20,410 nucleotides of DNA from IMG/VR virus record IMGVR_UViG_3300027985_000212, positions 1-20,410 of that record. One strand, written 5' to 3'. The DNA comes from a virus. The notes under the pieces are model-generated. The model was given only the letters and a program-made list of their open reading frames with translations, was not told the origin of the DNA and ran no database searches. The translations under genes were made by a program, and so were the position numbers. Positions within the stretch are counted from its first letter, which is position 1. Every line of letters starts with the position of its first letter. Of the stretch, positions 6,908 to 13,778 are shown piece by piece.

Positions 6908-7987
6908 ATGACTCAGACTTCCCAACTCCCCGACGTTTCCGCTTACATGGAGGAGAACCGCCGCAAGCAGGCACGACTCCAGTTGATGGACCTGCTTGAG
7001 GTTCCTCCGATGTCCTGGTACGAGAACTACCTCACTCGCACGATGCCGGGTGGAGCGAAGGACATTGACGTGTTCATTCGCGCTGCTCAGCTTCAAAAGT
7101 GGACCGTCCTCTACGGTCCCACGGGTGCTGGTAAGACCCTTGTGGGTCTCGCTGTCGCCGCGAAGCTGAAGCGTCGTTATGCTTCGATCAACTTCCACGG
7201 AGGTATCGGGGCTGACAACCTTATCGGTCGCTGGGTTCCGTGCTCTGGCACGGGTATGCCCACGATCAAGGAGCTACGTGAGCGTTTCAAGGAGGACAGC
7301 AACCTCGTCAACGCTTACATCCACAAGTACCGCGTCAACTACAAGTGGGTTGATGGTCACCTGACGGACTTCTTCCGCAACGGTGGCGTGCTGGACCTTG
7401 CGGAAATCAACATGGCTCCACCATCTGTCACCAGCTTCCTCTTCCAGATGCTGGACGACCGTTGCCAGATCGTTCTGGACGACAAGGATGGCGAGGTTGT
7501 CCGCGCTCACCCTGACTTCTGGTGCATTGCCAACTACAACGAGGGTTACGCTGGCACCATGGAGTTGAACGATGCTCTGCTCCGTCGCTTCCCCGTCAAG
7601 TTCGCGTGGGGCTACAGCGACGAGGTGGAGGACATCCTTATCACGAACGAGGCTGTTCGCAACGTGGCTACCAAGCTGCGTGAGAGCGGCGAGGTTCGTA
7701 AGGATGTCGGCACCGCTGACCTCAAGGAGTTCTGCGAGATGATCGAGCTATTCGGTGCTGAGATTGCTTGCCAGTCCTTCATCGATGGCTTCGACCGTGG
7801 CGAGCGTGAGGCTGTGGGCCAGACCGTCCGCGCTGAGTTCTCCAGCGCCAATGCTGCAGCTAAGAAGGCTGCTGAGCAGGCTGCTATCGAGAACGACCAG
7901 TCGTGGCAGAGTGGCTTCGGCACCGCTGCAGCAGCCAACCAGGCTAACAGCCAGCAGCCCGCACAGGCTGGTCAGGCCGTTAGCTAG
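6908..7987 (+). CDS. MoxR-type AAA+ ATPase (CobS/CbbQ-like)
   Basis: There are in-frame ATGs at 6896 and 6908. AAAGG touches the first directly, while AAAGGA is about 12 bases from the second, so 6908 is chosen (359 residues). Walker A is GPTGAGKT (70-77, K76) and Walker B is GVLDLAEIN (D163, E166). A sensor-1 Asn lies in IANYNE (about 209), and an arginine-finger pair sits in LLRRF (226-227). The last 60 or so residues are Ala/Gln-rich and look disordered. MoxR ATPases form hexamers that use ATP to remodel targets presented by a VWA partner, as in RavA-ViaA, CbbQ-CbbO and NorQ-NorD. The partner lies immediately upstream and the 55-base gap has no strong promoter, so the pair is probably co-transcribed. 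Confidence 0.92.
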   Translation: MTQTSQLPDVSAYMEENRRKQARLQLMDLLEVPPMSWYENYLTRTMPGGAKDIDVFIRAAQLQKWTVLYGPTGAGKTLVGLAVAAKLKRRYASINFHGGIGADNLIGRWVPCSGTGMPTIKELRERFKEDSNLVNAYIHKYRVNYKWVDGHLTDFFRNGGVLDLAEINMAPPSVTSFLFQMLDDRCQIVLDDKDGEVVRAHPDFWCIANYNEGYAGTMELNDALLRRFPVKFAWGYSDEVEDILITNEAVRNVATKLRESGEVRKDVGTADLKEFCEMIELFGAEIACQSFIDGFDRGEREAVGQTVRAEFSSANAAAKKAAEQAAIENDQSWQSGFGTAAAANQANSQQPAQAGQAVS

Positions 7988-8014
7988 CCTTTCTCTGTCC
8001 TTCTCTCTTCCAGG

Positions 8015-8042
8015 CTACGGGGGGTGTAACAGCCCCCCGTAG
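8015..8042 (+). terminator. Strong hairpin after the MoxR gene, likely terminator
   Basis: CTACGGGGGG (8015-8024) pairs perfectly with CCCCCCGTAG (8033-8042) around an eight-base loop. The U-tract is poor (TCTTGGG), so termination may be partial. It lies between the MoxR stop and the tRNA and could also help processing of the tRNA 5' end. Confidence 0.65.
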
Positions 8043-8046
8043 TCTT

Positions 8047-8119
8047 GGGTCCATAGCTCAATGGTTAGAGCAGCAGACTCATAATCTGTAGGTTCGGGGT
8101 TCAAGTCCCTGTGGACCCA
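8047..8119 (+). tRNA. tRNA with anticodon CAT, most like tRNA-Ile2 (AUA)
   Basis: The full cloverleaf can be paired by eye: acceptor 8047-8053 with 8112-8118 (seven pairs), D stem GCTC/GAGC, anticodon stem 8073-8077 with 8085-8089, a loop with CAT at 8080-8082, variable loop of five, and T stem 8095-8099 with 8107-8111. The discriminator is A8119 and CCA is not encoded. CAT may mean elongator Met, initiator, or Ile2 after lysidine modification. The body (GGTTAGAGCA, loop CTCATAA, TTCAAGTCC) looks more like bacterial Ile2 than Met, and the paired acceptor end is not initiator-like. If it is Ile2, the host TilS enzyme must modify it. The isotype remains an inference. Confidence 0.93.
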
Positions 8120-8132
8120 TAAGAGGTGGAAC

Positions 8133-8600
8133 ATGGATCTTGATATCGACTTCGATCTTCCTGATGGCTGTATCTCTGGCGATGGGTGTATGGACCCTGC
8201 CGCACTTGTTGCGCTGCTTGGCGTCTCCATCGTGGTCATTGCTGGAGCCGGTGTCATGCAAGCGATGTCATTCATCCCTGTAGCTTGTGCAGTGGTGTTC
8301 GGTGTCTTGGGCATCCTTATCCTGGCCAAGAAGCGTAAGAAGGATGACGAGCACAGCCATTGGGTGAGGAACACTCTGGGCACCCTCTGTATCGTCGTAG
8401 CGTGCCTCTCAGGAGCCTACGGGCTGCAGGAGTGGCATATCACCTACGAGGCTCAGCAAGAGGCTCAGAAGGCTCGTGAGGCTGCCGAGCGGGCCGAAGA
8501 GCAACGGGTCGAGGAAGAGAACAAGCGGATTGGCTATTGGGGTCGTGCCAAGCGTGCGATGTTTGGTGCCAGTGAAGATGAGAAGGCTGAAGATGAGTAA
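8133..8600 (+). CDS. Small membrane protein with three predicted TM helices
   Basis: The start follows AGAGGTGG, just after the tRNA. The protein has 155 residues. An acidic N-terminus (residues 1-22) with two Cys precedes hydrophobic helices at about 23-45, 47-65 and 81-98. A basic loop (AKKRKK, 65-70) lies between the second and third. The C-terminal part (about 104-135) is a Glu/Ala/Arg-rich coiled-coil-like helix that should be cytoplasmic. No family is recognised. It is too long and too far from any lysis genes to be called a holin. The end overlaps the next start (ATGAGTAA). Confidence 0.8.
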   Translation: MDLDIDFDLPDGCISGDGCMDPAALVALLGVSIVVIAGAGVMQAMSFIPVACAVVFGVLGILILAKKRKKDDEHSHWVRNTLGTLCIVVACLSGAYGLQEWHITYEAQQEAQKAREAAERAEEQRVEEENKRIGYWGRAKRAMFGASEDEKAEDE

Positions 8601-8883
8601 AGCGTTTGACCTTGATCCTGTGATGGAGCGTGTTGCTGATCTAGCCTTTTCTGAGCACTATTGGAAGTACTCCGATGCTGTAGACCTAAACGTTAAGAAC
8701 GCAGCACAAATGGCGTTTAGGGCAGGAATCGCCTTTGCTATGGCAGACGCCCATGAGAAGGTGAACAAGCGGCTAGAGGCGCTAGAAGCAATGTATACGC
8801 GCCTTGAGGTTTGTCCTGGCTGTGAGGGTCCTAGGTTTAAGGATGCTTACTGTCCTAACAATGACTGCACCTTTGACCTGTAG
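8593..8883 (+). CDS. Small helical protein with C-terminal zinc ribbon
   Basis: This 96-residue protein starts at the ATG at 8593, about seven bases after AGAAGG. Upstream in-frame codons have no comparable ribosome site. The first 75 or so residues are helical (ADLAFSEHYWKYSDAVDLNV, then MAFRAGIAFAMADAHEKVNK). The end has CPGC and, 11 residues on, CPNNDC, a four-Cys zinc ribbon. The function is unknown. It overlaps the membrane-protein gene before it by eight bases. Confidence 0.75.
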   Translation: MSKAFDLDPVMERVADLAFSEHYWKYSDAVDLNVKNAAQMAFRAGIAFAMADAHEKVNKRLEALEAMYTRLEVCPGCEGPRFKDAYCPNNDCTFDL

Positions 8884-8892
8884 GAGGTTCTA

Positions 8893-9285
8893 ATGGGACG
8901 CCACATTCAGATGGAAGAACTTGACCCTCGTATCTTCGCTACCACTAGGAGGGAAATCTACCTCTTCATGGTAGCCGTTATCGTAGGTTGCATCTTCTCC
9001 GTAGCGTCGGTTGTTATGTGGGGATACACGGCAGCTACCCAGAGAGACAACTGGAACTGCGCCGATAACGGGCATAGGTTCGAAGCGCGTTACAACACAC
9101 AAGACCTAACCCCAACAATGATGAAGGAGATTGGCGATAGCTTTGCGTACAGTTCTGATAAGCTAAGTGCCATGCGCCTATGTCGTAGGCAAGTCTACCT
9201 TCACGATGTGTGCACCTATTGTGGTGTCACAGTCAAGAACAACACTAGGAGTACCGATGGCCCGGAGACTGAAGATCATCATTGA
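8893..9285 (+). CDS. Single-pass membrane protein with Cys/His-rich outer or inner domain
   Basis: The start follows AGGAGG with good spacing. Of 130 residues, about 22-44 form one hydrophobic helix (IYLFMVAVIVGCIFSVASVV). The rest carries C56, H61, C97, C107 and C110 (CTYCG), a plausible zinc-binding set resembling a small treble-clef or ribbon. The function is unknown. Its last 29 bases overlap the HAD gene. Confidence 0.75.
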   Translation: MGRHIQMEELDPRIFATTRREIYLFMVAVIVGCIFSVASVVMWGYTAATQRDNWNCADNGHRFEARYNTQDLTPTMMKEIGDSFAYSSDKLSAMRLCRRQVYLHDVCTYCGVTVKNNTRSTDGPETEDHH

Positions 9286-9628
9286 TTTCGATGGCGTAAT
9301 CCACGGCTATGAGTCTGGATGGAAGGGAGCAGGTCACGCTCCTGATCCTCCGGTGCCTGGAGCCCGTGAAGCCATCGCTAAGATGATGGAGAGCTACCAG
9401 TGCTACGTGTTCTCCTCTCGCTGCTCTGAACTGGCTGGCGTTGAGGAGATTGAGCGATACCTGGCTGAGCACGACATCGAAGTAGACGGCGTGGTCAGAG
9501 AGAAAATACCCGCAAGCTTGTCAATTGACGACCGAGGGTTTAGATTCAACGGGGACTGGAACGAGGTATTGGAATTCCTTGAGTCCCCAGATGCTTTCAA
9601 TCCCTGGAACAAGAAAGGACGGACGTAA
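9257..9628 (+). CDS. HAD-superfamily phosphatase/hydrolase
   Basis: The 123-residue form starts at the ATG at 9257, five bases after AGGAG. An upstream in-frame start at 9167 lies deep inside the previous gene and lacks a ribosome site. HAD motif I is IIDFDGVIHG (nucleophile D10, acid/base D12). Motif II is the Ser in VFSSRC (53-54), a motif III Lys may be K83, and motif IV is IDDRG (D91, D92). The protein is near the minimal HAD core and has no large cap domain. Phage members may act as nucleotidases or as 3'-phosphatases on nucleic acid ends. The substrate cannot be read from the sequence. The end overlaps the next start as TAATG. Confidence 0.85.
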   Translation: MARRLKIIIDFDGVIHGYESGWKGAGHAPDPPVPGAREAIAKMMESYQCYVFSSRCSELAGVEEIERYLAEHDIEVDGVVREKIPASLSIDDRGFRFNGDWNEVLEFLESPDAFNPWNKKGRT

Positions 9629-10014
9629 TGAGTCTAGTTACCGGCATGATGAGAACCTCAACCCTCGTGAATGGGTTGTTGGCTAAGAACCCAGGCAACC
9701 TGTCTTTCGATGACATCGACAGGCTGCAGAACTTCGTGAACAAGGGAAGGTCCATGATCCTACTGGAGAACCACCCTCAGCTTGAGGGTATCTTTGCGAG
9801 CCACGCTATCGAGGACACGAGGAAGGTTCTCGATATCCTGCTCTGCTTCATTGAAGAGGGTGGGACCATTGGTTCTGCGACCTTCAGGAAGATGGTTGAC
9901 GGTATGATCGGTAAGGGGATGGTTACGCCAGCTATCATTGATGTGCTGACGAACCACCGCTTCCTGCTTCCTGACCGTCTGCCCACTCTCAACGCGGATG
10001 GTGTTGCTGTCTGA
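9628..10014 (+). CDS. Hypothetical helical protein
   Basis: This 128-residue protein shows no recognised family. It looks mostly helical and soluble (LSFDDIDRLQNFVNKGR, TRKVLDILLCFIEEGGTIG, FRKMVDGMIGKGMVTPAIID). It is coupled to the HAD gene upstream (TAATG) and to the next gene (TGATG). AAAGGA lies upstream as a moderate ribosome site. A short inverted repeat (ACCCTCA/TGAGGGT, 9773-9789) lies within it. Confidence 0.7.
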   Translation: MSLVTGMMRTSTLVNGLLAKNPGNLSFDDIDRLQNFVNKGRSMILLENHPQLEGIFASHAIEDTRKVLDILLCFIEEGGTIGSATFRKMVDGMIGKGMVTPAIIDVLTNHRFLLPDRLPTLNADGVAV

Positions 10015-10484
10015 TGACTGCCACTACCACCAGAACTACTGTCCTGTGGGACATTCAGCAGACCACGCCCACTCGTAAGGACCCTACCGGGATCTACGTG
10101 TTCCACAACACGTCAGACGGAGTGTCGCTAGCTGTTCAGCTTGAGCAAGGTGGCCTAGTCACTGGTGCTCTAGCTGTCTGCAGTCCTCGTGACAACTTCT
10201 CCAAGCGTAAGGCGCAGGAGATTCTACGTAATCGTTTGCGGGTGCGTAGGTTCAACGGGCGCCTTGGTCTTACCTTCCCGCTGGGCACCTACCAAGGGGA
10301 CGACTTCAAGACCGATGTGTTCCTCCCGCTTCTGAAGTACGTTCGCGACAACGCTTACCTCTTCCTCGTTAGAGGCGAGACTGGCACTGGTCCTAAGGGA
10401 CGGGTGGATCAGCGTCAGTTGCTGAGGAACCTTGCTGAGGAGCTATGTGATATTCGGAACGCCCCCGAATCACACCTCAGCTAA
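10014..10484 (+). CDS. Hypothetical protein, mixed alpha/beta
   Basis: This 156-residue protein belongs to no family I know. The N-terminus is Thr-rich (MTATTTRTTVLWD). Beta-like segments (TGIYVFHNTSDGVSLAVQLE) are followed by a basic stretch (FSKRKAQEILRNRLRVRRFN) and a C-terminal helix. No signal peptide, membrane helix or Cys cluster is visible. The start overlaps the preceding stop (TGATG), so expression is probably coupled. Confidence 0.7.
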   Translation: MTATTTRTTVLWDIQQTTPTRKDPTGIYVFHNTSDGVSLAVQLEQGGLVTGALAVCSPRDNFSKRKAQEILRNRLRVRRFNGRLGLTFPLGTYQGDDFKTDVFLPLLKYVRDNAYLFLVRGETGTGPKGRVDQRQLLRNLAEELCDIRNAPESHLS

Positions 10485-10485
10485 G

Positions 10486-10683
10486 ATGTCTAAGGAAGAC
10501 ACCGAGAGGTTGCAAGCTATCATTGATGGCGGTCCTCTCGGTGTTAACCTTGATCTAGACATCAGTACCGGCAAGCTAACATGGGGCTGCGTCAAGTGTG
10601 GCGCAGCCCTGCTTGCATTTACTGAGCCATGCTACAATGGCGCTACCTTCCCTGGTTGTAAGGAGGATAGAGATGAACTGTAG
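10486..10683 (+). CDS. Very small Cys-containing protein
   Basis: This 65-residue protein starts two bases after the previous stop. No clear ribosome site is seen, so it probably depends on re-initiation. A helical N-terminus (EDTERLQAIIDGG) precedes CVKC (C35, C38), with further Cys at C49 and C58. The four could hold one zinc. A hairpin in its DNA (GGGCTGCG/CGCAGCCC, 10584-10609) lies at the CVKC codons. The function is unknown. Confidence 0.6.
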   Translation: MSKEDTERLQAIIDGGPLGVNLDLDISTGKLTWGCVKCGAALLAFTEPCYNGATFPGCKEDRDEL

Positions 10684-10915
10684 GTATAGGTTCGGTGACG
10701 TATTGCTACAGCTAGCAGTGGCTGTAGCTGTTTTGGCAATGTCCATTCGCCTAGGTGTCGTAGAGCACAGAGGCTGGTTTGCTATCCCTGCTGGTATGTT
10801 CCTCTTTTCTGCTTTAGGTTCTTACCTAAATAAGAAAGAGCGTGAGCAAGAGCAGGTTCAAGCCATCAGAAACAAGCGTCAGCTAGACCTGGGTGTTCCA
10901 CCTGATGAGGTTTAA
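10673..10915 (+). CDS. Small membrane protein with two TM helices
   Basis: This 80-residue protein starts six bases after AAGGAGG, inside the end of the preceding gene. Two hydrophobic segments are visible (about residues 8-24, LLQLAVAVAVLAMSI, and about 33-50, GWFAIPAGMFLFSALGSYL). A charged Lys/Glu/Gln-rich helix follows (NKKEREQEQVQAIRNKRQ). No family is recognised. It resembles the 8133-8600 protein in plan: hydrophobic hairpin followed by a charged cytoplasmic helix. Confidence 0.7.
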   Translation: MNCRYRFGDVLLQLAVAVAVLAMSIRLGVVEHRGWFAIPAGMFLFSALGSYLNKKEREQEQVQAIRNKRQLDLGVPPDEV

Positions 10916-11105
10916 CTGTGCTACGTGCGGTAGCCCAGATGCTGACGCTGATTGGGATTCCGACGTAAACGATCCTGAAGCATACATTTGCTTCGATTGC
11001 AGCATTGAGGCGATCACAGGAAAGTCCTGGGAGGATCGCATTATCCAGAAGGCTGAGCGCAGGGTTGCTGCTCGCCAACTACTAGAAGGTCTAGATGATG
11101 AGTAA
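10905..11105 (+). CDS. Small zinc-ribbon protein
   Basis: This 66-residue protein starts at the ATG at 10905, overlapping the previous gene's end. A GTG at 10893 is in frame but has no ribosome site. The protein shows CATC near the start and CFDC about 27 residues on, a typical zinc ribbon with an acidic loop (DADADWDSDVNDPE) between. A charged helix follows. The function is unknown. The end overlaps the MazG-like gene. Confidence 0.65.
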   Translation: MRFNCATCGSPDADADWDSDVNDPEAYICFDCSIEAITGKSWEDRIIQKAERRVAARQLLEGLDDE

Positions 11106-11505
11106 CTACAGCTTCCAAGACGATTACCCTGTAGGTCAGATGCAGTTTGAAGGGTTCAATCAGTATCAGGACTTCACTGCAACCACCGACAAGGCTGGGT
11201 CAGACCTAAACACCATCCTTGGTTTGGGTGGTGAGCTAGGCGAAATCATGGAGAAGGTCAAGAAGATCACTCGTGATGTCAACGATGTCTGGCCCTTCGG
11301 TGTGTCGGAGGTCAACTTTGACAGAGACTTCTCTGCTGATGAGAGAGCCGAATTAGCTAAGGAAATCGGAGATGTACTCTGGTATGCCAGCAGGCTTTCT
11401 GATAGGTTGGGATATCGACTAGGAGATATCGTCCGACTGAATGTTGAGAAGCTAACATCCCGCAAGGAGCGTGGTGTTCTTCATGGAAGTGGTGATAACC
11501 GATGA
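11095..11505 (+). CDS. MazG-like nucleoside triphosphate pyrophosphohydrolase
   Basis: This 136-residue protein has the full all-alpha NTP-PPase signature: GLGGELGEIMEKVKK (E47 and E50 bind Mg2+), ELAKEIGDVLWY (E90, D93), and the typical end KLTSRKERGVLHGSGDNR. It should hydrolyse (d)NTPs to (d)NMP and pyrophosphate, acting in nucleotide-pool control. In phages it is sometimes linked to removing modified nucleotides or altering the alarmone response. ATG codons at 11095 and 11098 are both possible; AAGG at 11086-11089 serves either. It lies within the tightly coupled small-gene run. The related but degenerate protein is at 1209-1475. Confidence 0.88.
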   Translation: MMSNYSFQDDYPVGQMQFEGFNQYQDFTATTDKAGSDLNTILGLGGELGEIMEKVKKITRDVNDVWPFGVSEVNFDRDFSADERAELAKEIGDVLWYASRLSDRLGYRLGDIVRLNVEKLTSRKERGVLHGSGDNR

Positions 11506-12203
11506 GACTTAGCCCTAACGCTGCAGCACAGATGTACCCACATCTAACAACCGTGTCTTGTGATAAGCACGATGCACAGCCTAGGGGTAAGGTTCCATCT
11601 CACCTAAAGGGGGTTTTCGCATCACGCGAGAACCCTGAGTTCGTCTGCTCCGCGTGCCTGGAAGAGGCTAAGCAGGAGTGGGACGAGCAACAGCGCTCTC
11701 TGAAGCGTGCAAAGGACCAGCAGCGTCAGGAGCACCGTGACGCCATTAAGAAGGCTCGCGAAGAGGCCCTTGAAGCTGATAAGCTTCTCTCAGACTACAT
11801 GAAGTCCTGTGATGACGCTGAGAAAACAGTGGATTCTGTTGAACAGATGCTCAACAGTACGCGGTCTATCATCCGTGCGAAGCAGGAGAAGCACACCAAG
11901 CTGGTGGAAAAGATCCGTCAGATGGTAGGACAGTCTGATGAATTGGAAGGTGAAATCCTTAGGCTATCAGAGGAAAGCCTCGATCAGTTTGAGGAGTTGA
12001 CAGAAGCTGACAACGCAGTGACGGCGTGCTACAATGCTCTGCGTGACGCCCTCACCGAGGCCGACCATCTCTGGGAGAGCCTAGGAAAGTCAGCAAAGAA
12101 GAAGAGGGATAGGTCCCTCAAGAAGTCTGTTCTAGCTAAGCTGAAGGAATTTGATGACAAGCGACAGCCAGCGAATCAAGGAAATGACGGCAGCGCCAGC
12201 TAG
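11502..12203 (+). CDS. Coiled-coil protein with N-terminal Cys/His cluster
   Basis: This 233-residue protein is coupled to the MazG-like gene (ATGA). Residues 19-53 hold C-x2-H and CSAC (CDKHD, then FVCSACLEEA), a likely zinc site. From about 55 to 215 it is nearly continuous charged helix with heptad-like Leu, Ile and Val spacing, so a long coiled coil or helical hairpin is expected. The C-terminus is polar. No enzymatic motif is seen. A scaffold or DNA-structure role is only a guess. The end overlaps the next gene by about 50 bases. Confidence 0.75.
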   Translation: MRLSPNAAAQMYPHLTTVSCDKHDAQPRGKVPSHLKGVFASRENPEFVCSACLEEAKQEWDEQQRSLKRAKDQQRQEHRDAIKKAREEALEADKLLSDYMKSCDDAEKTVDSVEQMLNSTRSIIRAKQEKHTKLVEKIRQMVGQSDELEGEILRLSEESLDQFEELTEADNAVTACYNALRDALTEADHLWESLGKSAKKKRDRSLKKSVLAKLKEFDDKRQPANQGNDGSAS

Positions 12204-13308
12204 GTCAGTCTTTTACGTTGACGTAGGTGGGATAAACCCAAGAGAGGTAGAAGGCTACCTTAGAAAGATACGACGGGCTTTCAAGAAGAAGCAGTTTTGC
12301 GCTAACCCTGACTGGAACCCGCTGGAAACGGAGAGTGGCACAATGATCGGTGGAAGACAGAAGACTCCTATCGGAGTAGACGAGAAGGTTTGGAAGGGTG
12401 TCCTTGTGGGCTTGAATGCTATGAAGTCTCGTAGCAAGCCTAAGGCGAGCAAGACTGTTTGCCTGGACATTGAGCGCTGCGATCAGCGTTTGTTCACCCT
12501 ACCTGCAGCACTAGACGATGAGCAGGCAGAGGGGAGCACCGCTGTTCTTAACGGTGTTCCTTGCGTCTACGGTCGTGACTACAGGATTTCCGGTAACGTC
12601 CTTAACTGGATCAGTGACCGTAAGTTGTACAGGTCAGACGCCATCGCCATCCGCTTCACGGACCCAACCGTGAAGGCACCTAAGCTGAACGTTCGTCCGG
12701 TTTCCGGTGGTCGTATCGGACTGGTCGATCCTACGTTGGTGGACAGCCTCAACGCTCGTGTGAGCACCCTTGAGGCTAGCGCTAGCGAGCAGTTCAAGAA
12801 GATCAACGAGCGTATGGCTGAGGTTGATTCTGTCATTGAGTCTCTTGACGGTGATGTCGAAGGACTTATCGGCACCGTCGCCGTGCTCAATGACCGTGTT
12901 ACGGAGCAGATTAAGGTTGAGGAGGTCACCGAAGAGGCCGCTGATGCCATTGCTGCTCTACCAGAGAAGGAGGATGACGATATGATCGAACCTGGCGTCA
13001 AGGTATGGCACCGCCTCTCTAACGAGGGTCCCTGGATCGTTGTTCAGCCAACCGTGCTGAACATCAACTCTCGCGTAGAAGGTGGTATGGATAACGCTTT
13101 CAAGAGCAGCTACGTTGAGGTAGCTTGGACTGTCCAGACTGAGGATGGCGTGCGTGACTTCCCTGAGGTCGTGCTAACCACCCGTAAGCCCAAGGAGCAG
13201 AAGATGTCGATTTGGAAGAAGATCGGCATTGGACTTGGTGTTGCAGCCACTACGGCTGCTGTGGTCCACGCGCCCCTCATCCTGAAGCTGCTTGGCGTAC
13301 TCCAGTAA
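12154..13308 (+). CDS. Mosaic protein: unknown N-domain, tail-fibre-like beta unit, coiled coil, SH3-like domain, C-terminal TM
   Basis: The ATG at 12154 is five bases after AAGGA; an ATG at 12184 is also possible. In the 384-residue protein, residues 17-47 (FYVDVGGINPREVEGYLRKI) start an alpha/beta domain of unknown family. Residues about 113-170 (FTLPAAL, STAVLNGVPCVYGRDYRISG) resemble the 'VxLNG, DYxVxGN' beta unit of phage tail-fibre proteins. A coiled coil spans about 195-255. Residues 278-345 (PGVKVWHRLSNEGPWIVVQP, VEVAWT) resemble DUF2158/KOW-like barrels. The last 25 residues are hydrophobic. Strong internal ribosome sites precede in-frame ATGs at 12982 and 13204. The function is unknown. 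A membrane-tethered adaptor is plausible. Confidence 0.75.
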   Translation: MTSDSQRIKEMTAAPARSVFYVDVGGINPREVEGYLRKIRRAFKKKQFCANPDWNPLETESGTMIGGRQKTPIGVDEKVWKGVLVGLNAMKSRSKPKASKTVCLDIERCDQRLFTLPAALDDEQAEGSTAVLNGVPCVYGRDYRISGNVLNWISDRKLYRSDAIAIRFTDPTVKAPKLNVRPVSGGRIGLVDPTLVDSLNARVSTLEASASEQFKKINERMAEVDSVIESLDGDVEGLIGTVAVLNDRVTEQIKVEEVTEEAADAIAALPEKEDDDMIEPGVKVWHRLSNEGPWIVVQPTVLNINSRVEGGMDNAFKSSYVEVAWTVQTEDGVRDFPEVVLTTRKPKEQKMSIWKKIGIGLGVAATTAAVVHAPLILKLLGVLQ

Positions 13309-13326
13309 AGCCAAGCCTAGAAAAGA

Positions 13327-13375
13327 AGATAGGAAGGCTCCTTCTGTAAGGGGGGAGCCGTTCCTTATCTTTTTG
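13327..13375 (+). terminator. Intrinsic terminator
   Basis: AGATAGGAAGGCTCC pairs with GGAGCCGTTCCTTATCT, with two small bulges, around a loop of about 12 bases. TTTTT follows directly. An A-rich stretch before the stem pairs further with the T-run and may allow function in both directions. It closes the small-gene run that starts after the tRNA. I see no convincing promoter in the rest of the 128-base gap before 13437. Confidence 0.88.
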
Positions 13376-13436
13376 TTCATACTCCTACTTTTTATCTTCC
13401 TGTGCCCTAAGAGAGATTCTAACTCGAAGGTGTCTG

Positions 13437-13778
13437 ATGTCTGACTTGGATGAAGGCGACCGCCTAGGTGATACTGCATACAACGGTGCTAAGACCGTAG
13501 CTAAGACGAGAGCATATAGTGGGAGCGATCCCAGAACCGTGGGCACTCCTGGCTCCGGTGAGGTTGTTCACCATCCAAGCCACTACACCTTTGGCAAGTA
13601 TGAGGTCATTGATGTCCTCTTCGATTGGCAGCTTGCCTACCCCCTAGATAACGTCGTTAAGTACGTGGCGCGTGCGGGTAAGAAGGGTGGTCCAGATAAG
13701 GAGATTGAGGACTTGAAGAAAGCCAAGTTCTACCTCTCCTACTACATCGACCAGCTTGAGAAGAAAGCCCGTAAGTGA
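13437..13778 (+). CDS. DUF3310 protein
   Basis: This 113-residue protein starts six bases after CGAAGG and is the first gene after the terminator. Residues 1-42 are polar and probably disordered. From residue 43 the DUF3310 signature is complete: VVHHPSHYTFGKYEVIDVLFDW, then LDNVVKYVARAGKKGG, then EDLKKAKFYLSYYI. The family is common in phages and is sometimes annotated as a nucleotide kinase, but its function is not settled. The stop overlaps the exonuclease start (GTGA). Confidence 0.9.
   Translation: MSDLDEGDRLGDTAYNGAKTVAKTRAYSGSDPRTVGTPGSGEVVHHPSHYTFGKYEVIDVLFDWQLAYPLDNVVKYVARAGKKGGPDKEIEDLKKAKFYLSYYIDQLEKKARK

Noticed and set aside
4801-7987. Calling the VWA and MoxR genes cobalt chelatase CobT and CobS
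   Set aside because: No cobalamin or chelatase large-subunit gene is near, and MoxR-VWA pairs act on many clients, so the broader family name is safer.
12775-12786. GCTAGCGCTAGC, a tandem six-base palindrome
   Set aside because: It encodes Ala-Ser-Ala-Ser with the common GCTAGC use of this genome. It is too short to call a site.
13376-13436. Promoter in the gap after the terminator (TTGTTC, TTTATC)
   Set aside because: The spacing between the boxes is about 12-13 bases, too short for a sigma70 promoter. A phage-specific promoter cannot be excluded.
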